A DNA stretch of 64,000 bases from Streptomyces lasiicapitis (GTDB taxonomy: Bacteria > Actinomycetota > Actinomycetes > Streptomycetales > Streptomycetaceae): positions 206,809-270,808 of the forward strand of contig NZ_BMNG01000012.1 of assembly GCF_014646335.1 (NCBI RefSeq), given 5' to 3'. The position numbers and the translations under genes were made by a program. This document shows positions 50,977-59,376 of the stretch, piece after piece. Below the pieces are notes generated by a model. That model was not told where the DNA came from and ran no database searches. It saw only the letters and a program-made list of their open reading frames with translations. Position 1 is the first letter of the stretch. Every line of letters begins with the position of its first letter.

Positions 50977-52125
50977 TCACTGCAGATAGGCCGGAGCCCC
51001 CACGGGCAACGTAAATCGGAACTGGGCGCCGCCGCTCGCCGCGCGGCCCACGGTGATCGTGCCGCCGTGCGCTTCGACGATGCCCTTCACGATGTACAAC
51101 CCCAGTCCCGTCCCGCCGCGTTTGCTGCCCCGCCAGAAGCGGGTGAAGACGCGGCTCATCGACTCCTCCGGAATGCCGGATCCCTCGTCGCTGACGGTGA
51201 CCGCGGTGTCGGCCGCTCCCCGCACGCGCAGGGACGGCGAGGGCGCCACATCAATGGTGACCGTTCCCTCGCCGTGCCGCACCGCGTTTTCCAGGAGGTT
51301 GCTCAGCACCTGGTCGATCTTGTCCGGGTCGGCCCACAGGTCGGGCAGCGGCCGCAGCAGTCGTACGAGGAAGCGGTCGGCGTCCTGGCCGGCGGCGACG
51401 TGGGCCTGGATGTGCCGGCCGACGGCGGCGCCGATGTCGACGGGCTGGCGCCGCAGCTCGAGCCGCCCGGAGTCGATGCGGGAGATGTCGAGCAGCTCGG
51501 CGATGAGCCGGGTGACGCGGTTGGCGTCGGCGTCGACCGTCTCCAGCATCAGCTTCTTCTGGTCGTCGGTGAAGCGCTCCCACTTGGCGAGCAGCGTCGC
51601 CGTGAAGCCCTTGACGGACGTGAGCGGCGAGCGCAGTTCGTGGGCGACGGTGGCGATCAGTTCGGCGTGGCTGCGCTCGGTGCGGCGCCGGGCCTCGGTG
51701 TCGCGCAGGGAGACGACGAGGCGGCGCAGCGGGCCGGTGGGCCGCGTCCGTACGTACCGCGCGGACACCAGCACTTCGCGCCCGCCGGGAAGGAGCAGGT
51801 TCCGCTCGGGCTGGGCGACCCGGGTGGCGAGGCCGCCGTAGGGGTCGGTGAGCTGCCACCAGCGGCGCCCTTCCAGGTCCTCCAGGGGCAGGGCGCGCTC
51901 GATGGACGTGCCGAGGGCGTCGGCGGCGCGGACGGCGGTGATGCGCGCCGCGGCGGCGTTGAAGCAGATGACGCGCCCGGTCTCGTCGGCCACGACCAGG
52001 CCGTCGGGCAGGTCGTCGGGGTCGATGCCGAGCTCTTCCGGGCCCGGACCCGCCGGGCCCGCGTGGCCCGCGGGCGGGCACAGCAGGTCCCGCACTCCCG
52101 GTGGTCCGCTCGTGCCGACGCTCAT
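50977..52125 (-). CDS. PAS-domain sensor histidine kinase
   Basis: The 382-residue kinase has a PAS domain at residues ~30-140 (LPDGLVVADETGRVICFNAA), the HisKA dimerisation region at ~155-220 with phospho-acceptor His in VAHELRSPLTSVKGFT, and an HATPase domain with the N box LSNLLENAVRHG, G1 DEGSGIP and G2 GTGLGLYIVKG. It has no membrane helix and is cytoplasmic. No response regulator is adjacent, so it is an orphan kinase. It lies between the trmH-like gene and pheS on the same strand. Confidence 0.94.
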   Translation of the reverse strand: MSVGTSGPPGVRDLLCPPAGHAGPAGPGPEELGIDPDDLPDGLVVADETGRVICFNAAAARITAVRAADALGTSIERALPLEDLEGRRWWQLTDPYGGLATRVAQPERNLLLPGGREVLVSARYVRTRPTGPLRRLVVSLRDTEARRRTERSHAELIATVAHELRSPLTSVKGFTATLLAKWERFTDDQKKLMLETVDADANRVTRLIAELLDISRIDSGRLELRRQPVDIGAAVGRHIQAHVAAGQDADRFLVRLLRPLPDLWADPDKIDQVLSNLLENAVRHGEGTVTIDVAPSPSLRVRGAADTAVTVSDEGSGIPEESMSRVFTRFWRGSKRGGTGLGLYIVKGIVEAHGGTITVGRAASGGAQFRFTLPVGAPAYLQ

Positions 52126-52182
52126 CCCCGCTATCCCCGCCTCTCGGAACCGGCGCAGTGGGCCTGTGAGCCCGACACACTA

Positions 52183-53040
52183 CTAGCCGGGGGTGACGGA
52201 GCGGCACCCTCCGGCGGCGCGCTGTGCACGCGCGGACGCATAGAGGCATACGGCTGCCGCCGTCGCGAGGTTCAAGCTCTCGGCGCTTCCGTGGATCGGA
52301 ACGCGCACCACCGCGTCGGCGAGTGCGCGGGTCTCCTCCGGGAGCCCCCAGGCCTCGTTGCCGAAGATCCAGGCGGTCTCGGTGCCCATGGTGCCCTGGT
52401 CCAGCTCGGCGTCGAGGTCGTCCTCGCCCGCGCCGTCCGCGGCGAGCACCCGCACGCCCGCGCCCTTCAGACCGCGTACGGCGTCCTCGACGGGCACGCC
52501 CACGGCCACCGGCAGGTGGAAGTGCGAGCCGACCGAGGCCCGCACGGCCTTGGGGTTGTAGAGGTCGACGGAGGCGTCGGTGAGGATCACGGCGTCGGCT
52601 CCGGCGGCGTCGGCGCAGCGCAGCACGGTCCCGGCGTTGCCGGGGTCGCGTACGTGCGCGAGCACGGCGACGAGCTTGGGCCGGGCCGCGAGGATCTCCG
52701 CAAGCGGCACGTCCAGGAACCGGCAGACCCCGACGAGCCCCTGCGGGGTGACGGTGGTCGAGATGTCGGCGATGACGCTCTCGTCGGCGAGGTGCACGCG
52801 CGCGCCGGCGTCACGGGCAGCGCCCACGATGTCCGCGTACCGCTCGGCGGCCTCGACGGTCGCGAACAGCTCCACGAGCGTGGGCTCCCCGCCCCCGCGA
52901 TGCCCGGCGGCCTCCCGCACGGCCTGCGGCCCCTCAGCGAGGAACAGCCGCTCCTTCCCGCGGAAGTTCCGCTTGGCGAGCCGCCGCGCGGCGGTGACGC
53001 GCGGGGACCGCGGGGAGATCAGGTCCGGGCTGATGGCCAT
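52183..53040 (-). CDS. SpoU/TrmH-family RNA 2'-O-methyltransferase
   Basis: The 285-residue SPOUT methyltransferase has an N-terminal RNA-binding L30e-like domain (RGKERLFLAEGPQAVREA) and the three SpoU motifs: VRDPGNAGTVLRCADAAGAD, IFGNEAWGLPEE and VRVPIHGSAESLNLATAAAV. It uses SAM to methylate ribose in rRNA or tRNA; the target nucleotide is not evident. Streptomyces resistance methylases for thiostrepton belong to the same family, but the location beside ribosomal genes suggests housekeeping. The ATG at 53040 (MAISPDLISPRS) follows GAAGG. A terminator separates it from rplT. Confidence 0.9.
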   Translation of the reverse strand: MAISPDLISPRSPRVTAARRLAKRNFRGKERLFLAEGPQAVREAAGHRGGGEPTLVELFATVEAAERYADIVGAARDAGARVHLADESVIADISTTVTPQGLVGVCRFLDVPLAEILAARPKLVAVLAHVRDPGNAGTVLRCADAAGADAVILTDASVDLYNPKAVRASVGSHFHLPVAVGVPVEDAVRGLKGAGVRVLAADGAGEDDLDAELDQGTMGTETAWIFGNEAWGLPEETRALADAVVRVPIHGSAESLNLATAAAVCLYASARAQRAAGGCRSVTPG

Positions 53041-53096
53041 CAAGTCGCCTTCGGGGGTACGGAGTCGGGTGAACGAAAGAGCGGGCGGAACGCGAC

Positions 53097-53128
53097 GGGA
53101 CCCGCAGGCCCAGCGGCCTGCGGGTCCC
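53097..53128 (-). terminator. Terminator after rplT
   Basis: Perfect 14-bp arms (GGGACCCGCAGGCC and its complement) with a CAGC loop lie 27 bp after the rplT stop. It should end the infC-rpmI-rplT transcript before the methyltransferase gene. Confidence 0.9.
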
Positions 53129-53154
53129 CTCACAGCTCAAGCTCAGTGCGAACG

Positions 53155-53538
53155 TCAGGCGGCCTTGGGGGCGTTGACGTCCGAAGGCAGGGCCTTCTGC
53201 GCGACCTCGACCAGCGCGGCGAACGCGTTGGCGTCGTTCACGGCCAGCTCGGCGAGGATCTTGCGGTCCACCTCGATGTTGGCGGCCTTCAGACCCTGGA
53301 TGAAGCGGTTGTAGGTGATGCCGTTGGCGCGGGCAGCGGCGTTGATGCGCTGGATCCACAGCTGACGGAAGTCGCCCTTGCGCTTCTTGCGGTCGTTGTA
53401 GTTGTAGACGAGGGAGTGGGTGACCTGCTCCTTCGCCTTGCGGTACAGGCGCGACCGCTGGCCGCGGTAGCCGCTGGCCGCTTCGAGGATCGCCCGACGC
53501 TTCTTGTGGGCGTTGACTGCCCGCTTGACGCGTGCCAC
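53155..53538 (-). CDS. rplT: Ribosomal protein bL20
   Basis: The 127-residue basic protein of the large subunit binds 23S rRNA early in assembly. It has the family sequence [56 protein letters not shown] and [11 protein letters not shown]. The GTG start has AAGGAG 7 bases upstream. It follows rpmI by 96 bp in the usual infC-rpmI-rplT order. Confidence 0.99.
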   Translation of the reverse strand: MARVKRAVNAHKKRRAILEAASGYRGQRSRLYRKAKEQVTHSLVYNYNDRKKRKGDFRQLWIQRINAAARANGITYNRFIQGLKAANIEVDRKILAELAVNDANAFAALVEVAQKALPSDVNAPKAA

Positions 53539-53634
53539 TTGTTAACTCCTTGTAGCGGGGCCGTGGTTGGACTCACACGACCCGGTTTCGATTGGGTCCC
53601 GGTCAGAGCTCAGGCGCGCGGTGCGCGCCCGGAC

Positions 53635-53829
53635 TCACTTGCCGAGAAGCTTCTTGATCTTCTTGGCGTCGCCCGGGGCCATCTCGGCGTTGCCGCTGAG
53701 GCGACGCGTCAGACGGGACGACTTGTGCTCGAGCAGGTGGCGCTTGCCGGCGCGCTCGCGGAGCACCTTGCCGGAGCCGGTGACCTTGAAGCGCTTGCTG
53801 GCACCGCTGTGCGTCTTGTTCTTCGGCAT
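53635..53829 (-). CDS. rpmI: Ribosomal protein bL35
   Basis: The 64-residue protein is full-length bL35: [36 protein letters not shown] and the C-terminal KIKKLLGK. It sits in the large subunit core. It lies ~105 bp after infC and 96 bp before rplT in one operon. The ATG follows GAGGAGA. Confidence 0.99.
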   Translation of the reverse strand: MPKNKTHSGASKRFKVTGSGKVLRERAGKRHLLEHKSSRLTRRLSGNAEMAPGDAKKIKKLLGK

Positions 53830-53935
53830 AGCGCCGTTCTCTCCTCGTCAGTGGCACTCCGATGCCCGGTCGTGAAACCGGGCATCCGGGAGCGTCATGT
53901 GTTCGGTTGGCAATCCCTGGACTCGCGTCCGGGGA

Positions 53936-54595
53936 TCAGGCCTCGGCGGGAGCCTCGGCCGGGGCCTCGACGGGGGCTTCGGAAAGCTCCTCCTCGGCGG
54001 CGTTCTGCGACTTGCCGGGGTTGGCCTTCGCTTCCGCCTTGCGAGCCGCCTGGGCCTCACGGGCTTCGGCCATCGCCTCGGTCTTCTTCTTGTGCGGACC
54101 GAGGACCATGATCATGTTTCGGCCGTCCTGCTTCGGGTTCGACTCGATGAACCCGAGGTCCTGGACGTCCTCCGCGAGCCGCTGCAGCAGCCGGAAGCCG
54201 AGCTCCGGACGGGACTGCTCGCGACCACGGAACATGATCGTGATCTTGACCTTGTCGCCCTGCTTGAGGAACCGGACGACGTGACCCTTCTTGGTGTCAT
54301 AGTCGTGCGGGTCGATCTTCGGCCGGAGCTTCATTTCCTTGATGACCGTGTGCGCCTGGTTCTTGCGCGCCTCACGTGCCTTCATGGCCGACTCGTACTT
54401 GAACTTGCCGTAGTCCATGAGCTTGCAGACGGGCGGGCGTGCGCTCGCCGCGACCTCGACCAGGTCGAGGTCGTACTCCTGAGCAAGCTCCAGGGCCTTG
54501 GCAAGCGGAACAATCCCGACCTGCTCGCCGCTGGGACCGACAAGTCGCACTTCGGGGACGCGAATCCGGTCGTTGATGCGGGGCTCGGTGCTGAT
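53936..54595 (-). CDS. infC: Translation initiation factor IF-3, with AUC start
   Basis: The 219-residue factor keeps ribosomal subunits apart and checks start codons. It has the N-domain [20 protein letters not shown], the linker [18 protein letters not shown], and the C-domain [20 protein letters not shown] and [13 protein letters not shown], with an Ala/Glu-rich tail ([15 protein letters not shown]). No ATG, GTG or TTG stands at the conserved N-terminus; the start is ATC at 54595, 4 bases after GAGGAGG. Rare AUU/AUC starts in infC let IF3 repress its own synthesis. A longer in-frame ATG to 54811 would run through the attenuator and is rejected. Confidence 0.95.
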   Translation of the reverse strand: MSTEPRINDRIRVPEVRLVGPSGEQVGIVPLAKALELAQEYDLDLVEVAASARPPVCKLMDYGKFKYESAMKAREARKNQAHTVIKEMKLRPKIDPHDYDTKKGHVVRFLKQGDKVKITIMFRGREQSRPELGFRLLQRLAEDVQDLGFIESNPKQDGRNMIMVLGPHKKKTEAMAEAREAQAARKAEAKANPGKSQNAAEEELSEAPVEAPAEAPAEA

Positions 54596-54677
54596 GGATC
54601 CTCCTCGGTAGCACCACGCGGCCGTCTGGCGGACAGCCGCGTTACGTCTGTTTTCTCGACCAACCGAGCCGGAACAC

Positions 54678-54710
54678 AAAAAATGCCCCGACTGATCACA
54701 GAAGGGGCTC
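54678..54710 (-). terminator. Intrinsic terminator/attenuator in the infC leader
   Basis: On the minus strand GCCCC...GGGGC forms a stem over a 14-base loop followed directly by A and six U residues. It lies ~83-115 bp upstream of the infC AUC, within the expected 5' leader. A U-tract terminator is rare in this high-GC genome, so transcription attenuation of infC-rpmI-rplT is likely. If a promoter lies below 54678 it would instead end an upstream transcript. Confidence 0.7.
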
Positions 54711-54955
54711 CACACGCCTACCGGAGCACCTCCGCGGTGATCGCGGGGCGCATCGGGCGGCCCTCCACGCTGCTGCGCGGTGTCCGCCTGACCGGTGACC
54801 CGCCGCTCCAAGGAGCGGCCAGGTGGGAGATCGGAGCCTCCACTTGTGGGCCGGATCCCTCGTTCGCACGCAGGTGTCCGGCCGGTCGTTACACAAGGTT
54901 AGCAGGTCCCGGGGGGGTGGGGCGAACGGCCGGGACGCGGCTCTAGGGTGAGGGC

Positions 54956-55342
54956 ATGAGTGACACGAGCCCCGCGGCCACCCCCGCACCCCACGACGCA
55001 CCCCAGAGCCCCGGCTTCGACGCCATGACCCGCGACATCGCGGACGTCCCCGCGGTCGAGGTGATCACGACGGTCGCGGTGCACCTGATGAGCGCGGCGG
55101 CGGTGAACCTCGGCCTCGCCGAGGAGGGCGAGGCCCACAAGGACCTGGACGAGGCCCGCAAGCTGATCCAGGCCCTCGCCGGTCTGATGGACGCGAGCGC
55201 GACGGAGATCAGCTCCTTCCACGCGGCGCCGTTGCGGGACGGTCTGAAGTCGCTGCAGCTCGCCTTCCGCGAGGCCTCGCTGGTTCCGGACGAGCCCGGT
55301 CAGGGCCCCGGCGAGAAGTACACGGGGCCGGTCTTCGGCTGA
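54956..55342 (+). CDS. DUF1844 family protein
   Basis: The 128-residue protein matches DUF1844: a polar N-terminal tail, then DIADVPAVEVITTVAVHLMSAAAV, LGLAEEGEAHKDLDEARKLI and ALAGLMDASATEIS, all helical. Its function is unknown in the literature I recall. It is divergent from the infC operon, ~360 bp from the infC start, a position I remember as common in Streptomyces. The C-terminal EKYTGPVFG is conserved-looking. A bidirectional terminator follows. Confidence 0.92.
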   Translation: MSDTSPAATPAPHDAPQSPGFDAMTRDIADVPAVEVITTVAVHLMSAAAVNLGLAEEGEAHKDLDEARKLIQALAGLMDASATEISSFHAAPLRDGLKSLQLAFREASLVPDEPGQGPGEKYTGPVFG

Positions 55343-55352
55343 CGGCCCGCCC

Positions 55353-55382
55353 GCCCTTCTTGCGCGCGTACGTAAGAAGGGC
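55353..55382. terminator. Bidirectional terminator between DUF1844 and sseB-like genes
   Basis: GCCCTTCTT and AAGAAGGGC arms with a 12-base loop lie 11 bp after the DUF1844 stop and 3 bp after the SseB-like stop on the other strand. On the minus strand the stem is preceded by AGAAG and ends in CTTCTTG. Confidence 0.75.
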
Positions 55383-55385
55383 TTC

Positions 55386-56165
55386 TCAATCGCGTACGTA
55401 GAGGGGCTCGCCCGGTGGCGTCGCCTCGGCCGGCAGGAGTGCCAGGTCGAGGCCGCGCACCAGGCGGGCCCTGAGTGTTTCGTCGGCGGCGAGGGCCTCG
55501 GCGACGCGCCGGGCGGCCGCGGCCGGGGCGGCGGACGGGTCCAGGACCAGGGCCAGGGTGCCGTCGGCCGTGCCGGGGCCGAGGTGGGCGCGGAGCACGG
55601 CGGGCTCGGCGGCGACGGCGGCGCGTACGGCGGCGGCTACGGACGGGTCCGTGAGCGGGTCGGAGCTGCGGCGGCCCTCGGCGAGTGCGATCAGGGCGGG
55701 CCTGTTCAGCTCGTAGGGGACGGGGCCCGCGAGGTCGAGGACGACCGTGTCGGCCTTCTCGTGGGCGGCGGCCTGGAGCACCTGGTGCAGGGGGACGGCG
55801 ACGGGGCGGGCCTCGGGGTCCCACAGGGCGAGGGTCTCGGTGGAGGTGAAGGCGGGCAGCGCGGTGCGGTCGCCCGCCTTGAGGGTGGGCACGGCCATGT
55901 CGCTGGTCTTCTCGCGCCGCAGGCCGCCCGCCCGTCTCCCACCACCACCCTTATGAAGAGCTTCGCCCCCCTCTTGATTGTCCACCTCGACCTCGCCGAG
56001 CACGGCGACGACGGGGACGAGGAGCCGGGCTCCGGCGACGGCCTCCAGAACCGGACCGTGGGCGGTCCTGTCCTCGGCCCATGCGGCGAGTGCCGCGCTC
56101 AGGGCGGGGTCGGCCGACCCGTCGTCGTCGGAGAAACCGGGGTCGGGGATGTTCTTGTTCGCCAC
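55386..56165 (-). CDS. SseB-family protein
   Basis: The 259-residue soluble protein has the SseB N-terminal domain in two parts: ALAAWAEDRTAHGPVLEAVA with LLVPVVAVLGEVEV, and MAVPTLKAGDRTALPAFTST with LALWDPEARPVAVPLHQVLQAAA. The C-terminal half (VLDLAGPVPYELNRPAL, ARLVRGLDLALLP) resembles the SseB C-domain. SseB-like proteins are linked to type VII secretion in actinobacteria or to serine sensitivity in E. coli; function here is unknown. GTG at 56165 gives MANKNIPDPGF, typical of the group. It lies 16 bp after the mycosin-like gene, probably in one operon with it. Confidence 0.85.
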   Translation of the reverse strand: MANKNIPDPGFSDDDGSADPALSAALAAWAEDRTAHGPVLEAVAGARLLVPVVAVLGEVEVDNQEGGEALHKGGGGRRAGGLRREKTSDMAVPTLKAGDRTALPAFTSTETLALWDPEARPVAVPLHQVLQAAAHEKADTVVLDLAGPVPYELNRPALIALAEGRRSSDPLTDPSVAAAVRAAVAAEPAVLRAHLGPGTADGTLALVLDPSAAPAAAARRVAEALAADETLRARLVRGLDLALLPAEATPPGEPLYVRD

Positions 56166-56181
56166 GGCACCGACCCTAGCG

Positions 56182-57345
56182 TCAGCGCCCGGACGTGCTC
56201 CGACGCCCCCGCCACAGCACGATGCCCGCCGCAAGGAGGGCCACGCCGAGCGCTCCGGCCACGGGACCGACCCAGCCCGCGGGCTCCTCGTCGTCGGACT
56301 CCTCGTCGGGCCCCGGGCCGAAGTACTTCTCTGCGTGGGCCGTCGTGCGCAGCGAATCCGGCTTGATCTTCCCCGCGCGGTCGAGCGCCGCGACCGGGTC
56401 GATGAGGCCGAAGCCCCGGGAGTCGTCGCGGCCGCCGGACGGGGCGTCCCGCGCGGTGTCCCGAAGCAGCTCCTTGATCTCGGCGGGGCCGAGGCCTGGG
56501 TGGGCGGCGCGGATGAGGGCCACCGCCCCGGAGACGAACGCGGACGCCGCGCTGGTGCCCCAGCCCTCGTAGTACCTGCGGTTGGGGTCGGCGATCACGA
56601 TGTCGTCGCCGGGCGCGCTGACGGTGGCGTACCAGCGGCGGGTGGAGAAGGAGGCCCGCACGCCGTTGTTGTCGACGGCCGTCGCGGCGATCACTCCGGG
56701 GTACGCGGCGGGGTACGAGATGTGGTCGCCGCGCTCGCCGCCGTTGCCCGCGGAGGCGACGACGACGGCGCCCTTGCGCAGCGCGTACTGGACGGCGGCG
56801 TCCTCCGTCGGCTCCGGGTGGGCGGACTTGGAGTCGTCGCCGAGGGACAGGTTGATGACGTCGGCGCCGTGGTCGGCGGCCCAGCGGATGCCTTCGGCGA
56901 GGGCGTTGCCGCGGGTGGAGCGGGCCTTCTTGCGGGCGGGGTCGCCGTCTTCGAGGATCACGCGGACCGGCAGGATCCGTGCCTCGGGGGCGATGCCGAG
57001 GACGCCGTCGCGGCGGCCCGCGCCGTGCCCGTGTCCCGCGACGATCCCGGCCATCGCGGTGCCGTGCCGGGCCCAGGACTTGTCGCCCTTGCGGGCCCCG
57101 AAACCGACCATGTCCTTGCCGGGCAGGACGTTGCCTGCCAGATCGGGGTGCGAGGCGTCGACGCCGGTGTCGAGCACGGCGACGGTGACGCCCTCGCCCT
57201 TGGTGGTGCGCCACGCCTGGTCGGTGCCCATGACGTCGAGGGCCCACTGCTGGGCGCGGATGCCGTCGTCGGCGTACGCGGAGCCGGCGGGGACCAACGC
57301 GAGGGCGGCGGCGAGCGCGGTGACCGCCGCCCTGCGGATGCTCAT
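56182..57345 (-). CDS. mycP: Mycosin-type S8 serine protease (type VII secretion-associated)
   Basis: The 387-residue protein has a Sec signal (AVTALAAALALVPAGSAYA, cleavage ~25), a subtilisin-like domain with Asp in VAVLDTGVDASHPDLAG, His in SWARHGTAMAGIVAG and Ser in GWGTSAASAFVSGAVA, and a C-terminal membrane helix (GPVAGALGVALLAAGIVLW) with an RRSTSGR tail. This is the mycosin layout: a membrane-bound protease with its active site outside. Mycosins belong to type VII secretion loci, but no EccB/C/D/E or WXG100 gene is in this window. The ATG overlaps the stop of the upstream gene by four bases. The symbol is by family. Confidence 0.9.
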   Translation of the reverse strand: MSIRRAAVTALAAALALVPAGSAYADDGIRAQQWALDVMGTDQAWRTTKGEGVTVAVLDTGVDASHPDLAGNVLPGKDMVGFGARKGDKSWARHGTAMAGIVAGHGHGAGRRDGVLGIAPEARILPVRVILEDGDPARKKARSTRGNALAEGIRWAADHGADVINLSLGDDSKSAHPEPTEDAAVQYALRKGAVVVASAGNGGERGDHISYPAAYPGVIAATAVDNNGVRASFSTRRWYATVSAPGDDIVIADPNRRYYEGWGTSAASAFVSGAVALIRAAHPGLGPAEIKELLRDTARDAPSGGRDDSRGFGLIDPVAALDRAGKIKPDSLRTTAHAEKYFGPGPDEESDDEEPAGWVGPVAGALGVALLAAGIVLWRGRRSTSGR

Positions 57346-59225
57346 GACGCCTTCTCCGTGGCCTCGGTGACCGTCTTGCGCAGGCCGCGTTCGACGCGGT
57401 CGGCGATGCCCCTCGCGTCGTTGCCGAGGCCGGCCTGGCCGGGGGCGGAGGTGGCGCCCACCTTCATGGCCTCGGCGGCGGGCTCGGGGTCGGTGACGAC
57501 ACGGCCGTCGGCGAAACCGGATACGGAGTAGGCGACGACGGGTGCGTCGGGCAGTACGGACAGGGTCCAGGTGGCGCGCTGGAGGTCGCCGAAGTCCGCG
57601 GCCGGGGTGCCCTTGGCGGCGTACGGGCGTGGCATCAGGTCCGGGCGGCTGTCGAGCCCTTCCTCCGTGAACCGGGTGCGCAGGGAGCGCATCGCCTCGG
57701 CGTCGGCCTTCGTGAACAGCAGGCCCACGGTGGTGACATGGCTGCGGGTCGCGTCCGCGTACGTGGCGCGCAGCAGGCGCAGGCAGCCCGCGGGGGCGAG
57801 GGCCTTGCGCAGGAGCGGGTCGAAGGCGTCCTTGCAGGTGCTGTCAGGGGCGACGGCGACGCGGTTCCAGGTGCGGTCGGCGCCGCCGGGGCCCGCGCCC
57901 TCGCCCTTGATCGAGGGCGGGAACAGCTCGTCGACGGGCACGCTGTGCCAGAGCTCCCCGGCCTCGATGTACGCGTTGCGCGTGCCGCCGGCCGCGTCGG
58001 ACTCGCCGGTCAGCCAACTCCCGGTCACCGCACCGCCGATGAGCCCGAGGCCGAGCACGACACAGGCCGCGGCGGCGGCCGCGCGGGGCCGCACCCAGGC
58101 GCCGACGGGGCGAAGCCGGGTGGTGGTGTCGTCGTACAGCGCGGGCCTCGCCAGGAACACGAACGGGCGTCCCGTGTCGGGCCCCGGGGTCAGGTCCACG
58201 GCGCCAACGGGCCGCCGTGGGGCCCCGGTTCGCCGGGGCGGGACACCCGGCCGGGGCGGCGCGGCGGACCCGCCGCTGACGGCCCGCGCCCGTCCTGTCG
58301 ATCCAACTGACGGCGGGGCAGCGGGAGTTGAGGTGGCACGGGTGCCCGGGGTCGTGCCCTCGGGCGGTGTCGGAGCGTGTGACGGCGGTGCGGGCACCAC
58401 GCCTTGGGCAGCCGTTGTCCGCGTCCGCGGGTCGGGGATGTCCAGGGGCTTGGTGGACGGCGGTGCCGGAGCTTCGGTGTTCCGGGGCTGCGCTGACGGC
58501 GCGCGTGAAGTCACCGCACCCGAGGGCGAGTTGAGGCCATTCGGCGGAGGCGTCGCGGCGTCGGTGGTGGTGTCCGTGGACGGTGGGCGCGTCGGCCTGG
58601 CGGGCACGTCGGCGGCGGGGCGGGCCGCGTCCGTGGGCCCGGGTGTGCCGGGCCGCGCGAGTGCCGGTGGCGCGTCCGGGAGCCGTGCCGAGGCGGGCGG
58701 GGGCGGGGGTGTGTCCGGTTCCCGCTCCGTGGCGGTGTCCTCCGTCGCGGGCCGGGGCGGCCTCACCCGGTCGAACGGCGCCATCAAGTCCTCGACCATG
58801 GAGTGCAGGTCGTCGCTCGCCGACGCGTCGTCGGTCGGGTCGGCAGCGTCGGCGGATTCAGCGCCGTCGGCAGGGTCCGCGCCTCCAGTCGAGTCGCCGT
58901 CCCCGCTCGCACCACGCGCGTGGCCCATCCCGCCCGAACCGTTCGAGCCACCCGAGCCGACCGAGCTGTCCACCGGTCCCCGCAGTGACGTATCGCCGCC
59001 CGCCGGGCCGTCGGCCTGCCGACGCCCCCGGTCACGCTCCGTCGGCGGACGGACGTCGGGGAAGCGGGCGGTCGCGGACGGAGGCGGTGGCTCCGACGGG
59101 GGCTCGGCCCGGTTCTCGGGGGCCTGTCGGGGCGGCGTTCCGGTCGCGTTCCGCGTGGGTGGCGGCACCCGTGGCGGGGTGCCGGGCAGTGGGGGGACGG
59201 GGGGCCGTCGCGCCTCCGTGCTCAT
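57342..59225 (-). CDS. Proline-rich single-pass membrane protein coupled to the mycosin gene
   Basis: I do not recognise this 627-residue protein. Residues ~1-355 are disordered and rich in Pro, Ala, Thr, Ser and Asp. A helix at residues ~378-402 (AAAAACVVLGLGLIGGAVTG) spans the membrane. The extracellular C-terminal ~220 residues are folded, with two Cys (DSTCKDAFDPLL, APAGCLRLLRATYA) that may pair, and VTTVGLLFTKADAEAMRSLR. It overlaps the mycosin gene by four bases, so it may be its anchor, substrate or partner; the cytoplasmic disordered half resembles Pro-rich tails of type VII membrane components. The ATG at 59225 follows AAGGAACGGGGG. Confidence 0.8.
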   Translation of the reverse strand: MSTEARRPPVPPLPGTPPRVPPPTRNATGTPPRQAPENRAEPPSEPPPPSATARFPDVRPPTERDRGRRQADGPAGGDTSLRGPVDSSVGSGGSNGSGGMGHARGASGDGDSTGGADPADGAESADAADPTDDASASDDLHSMVEDLMAPFDRVRPPRPATEDTATEREPDTPPPPPASARLPDAPPALARPGTPGPTDAARPAADVPARPTRPPSTDTTTDAATPPPNGLNSPSGAVTSRAPSAQPRNTEAPAPPSTKPLDIPDPRTRTTAAQGVVPAPPSHAPTPPEGTTPGTRATSTPAAPPSVGSTGRARAVSGGSAAPPRPGVPPRRTGAPRRPVGAVDLTPGPDTGRPFVFLARPALYDDTTTRLRPVGAWVRPRAAAAAACVVLGLGLIGGAVTGSWLTGESDAAGGTRNAYIEAGELWHSVPVDELFPPSIKGEGAGPGGADRTWNRVAVAPDSTCKDAFDPLLRKALAPAGCLRLLRATYADATRSHVTTVGLLFTKADAEAMRSLRTRFTEEGLDSRPDLMPRPYAAKGTPAADFGDLQRATWTLSVLPDAPVVAYSVSGFADGRVVTDPEPAAEAMKVGATSAPGQAGLGNDARGIADRVERGLRKTVTEATEKAS

Positions 59226-59340
59226 GCACCCCCCGTTCCTTCGCGTCGCGCGCTCCCTGCGTGCGCGTCACTCTACGGGCTGACATGAGGCCCACGGGAA
59301 CCCAGTCCGCAGGCCGGGGTGATCTGCCCGGATCATCCCC

Positions 59341-59354
59341 CTACCCTCGGGTAG
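59341..59354. promoter_or_regulatory. Palindrome in the divergent region before the aldolase-like gene
   Basis: CTACCC-TC-GGGTAG is a near-perfect 14-bp dyad 23-36 bp upstream of the ATG at 59377 and 116 bp upstream of the divergent gene. Its position near the -35 of a promoter makes an operator possible. Confidence 0.35.
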
Positions 59355-59376
59355 TGACGTCTGGCAGGCTGCGTTC

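Noticed and set aside
55386-56366. Open frames antisense to the SseB-like and mycosin genes
   Set aside because: They have no ribosome sites or domains and mirror the third-position GC bias of the real genes.
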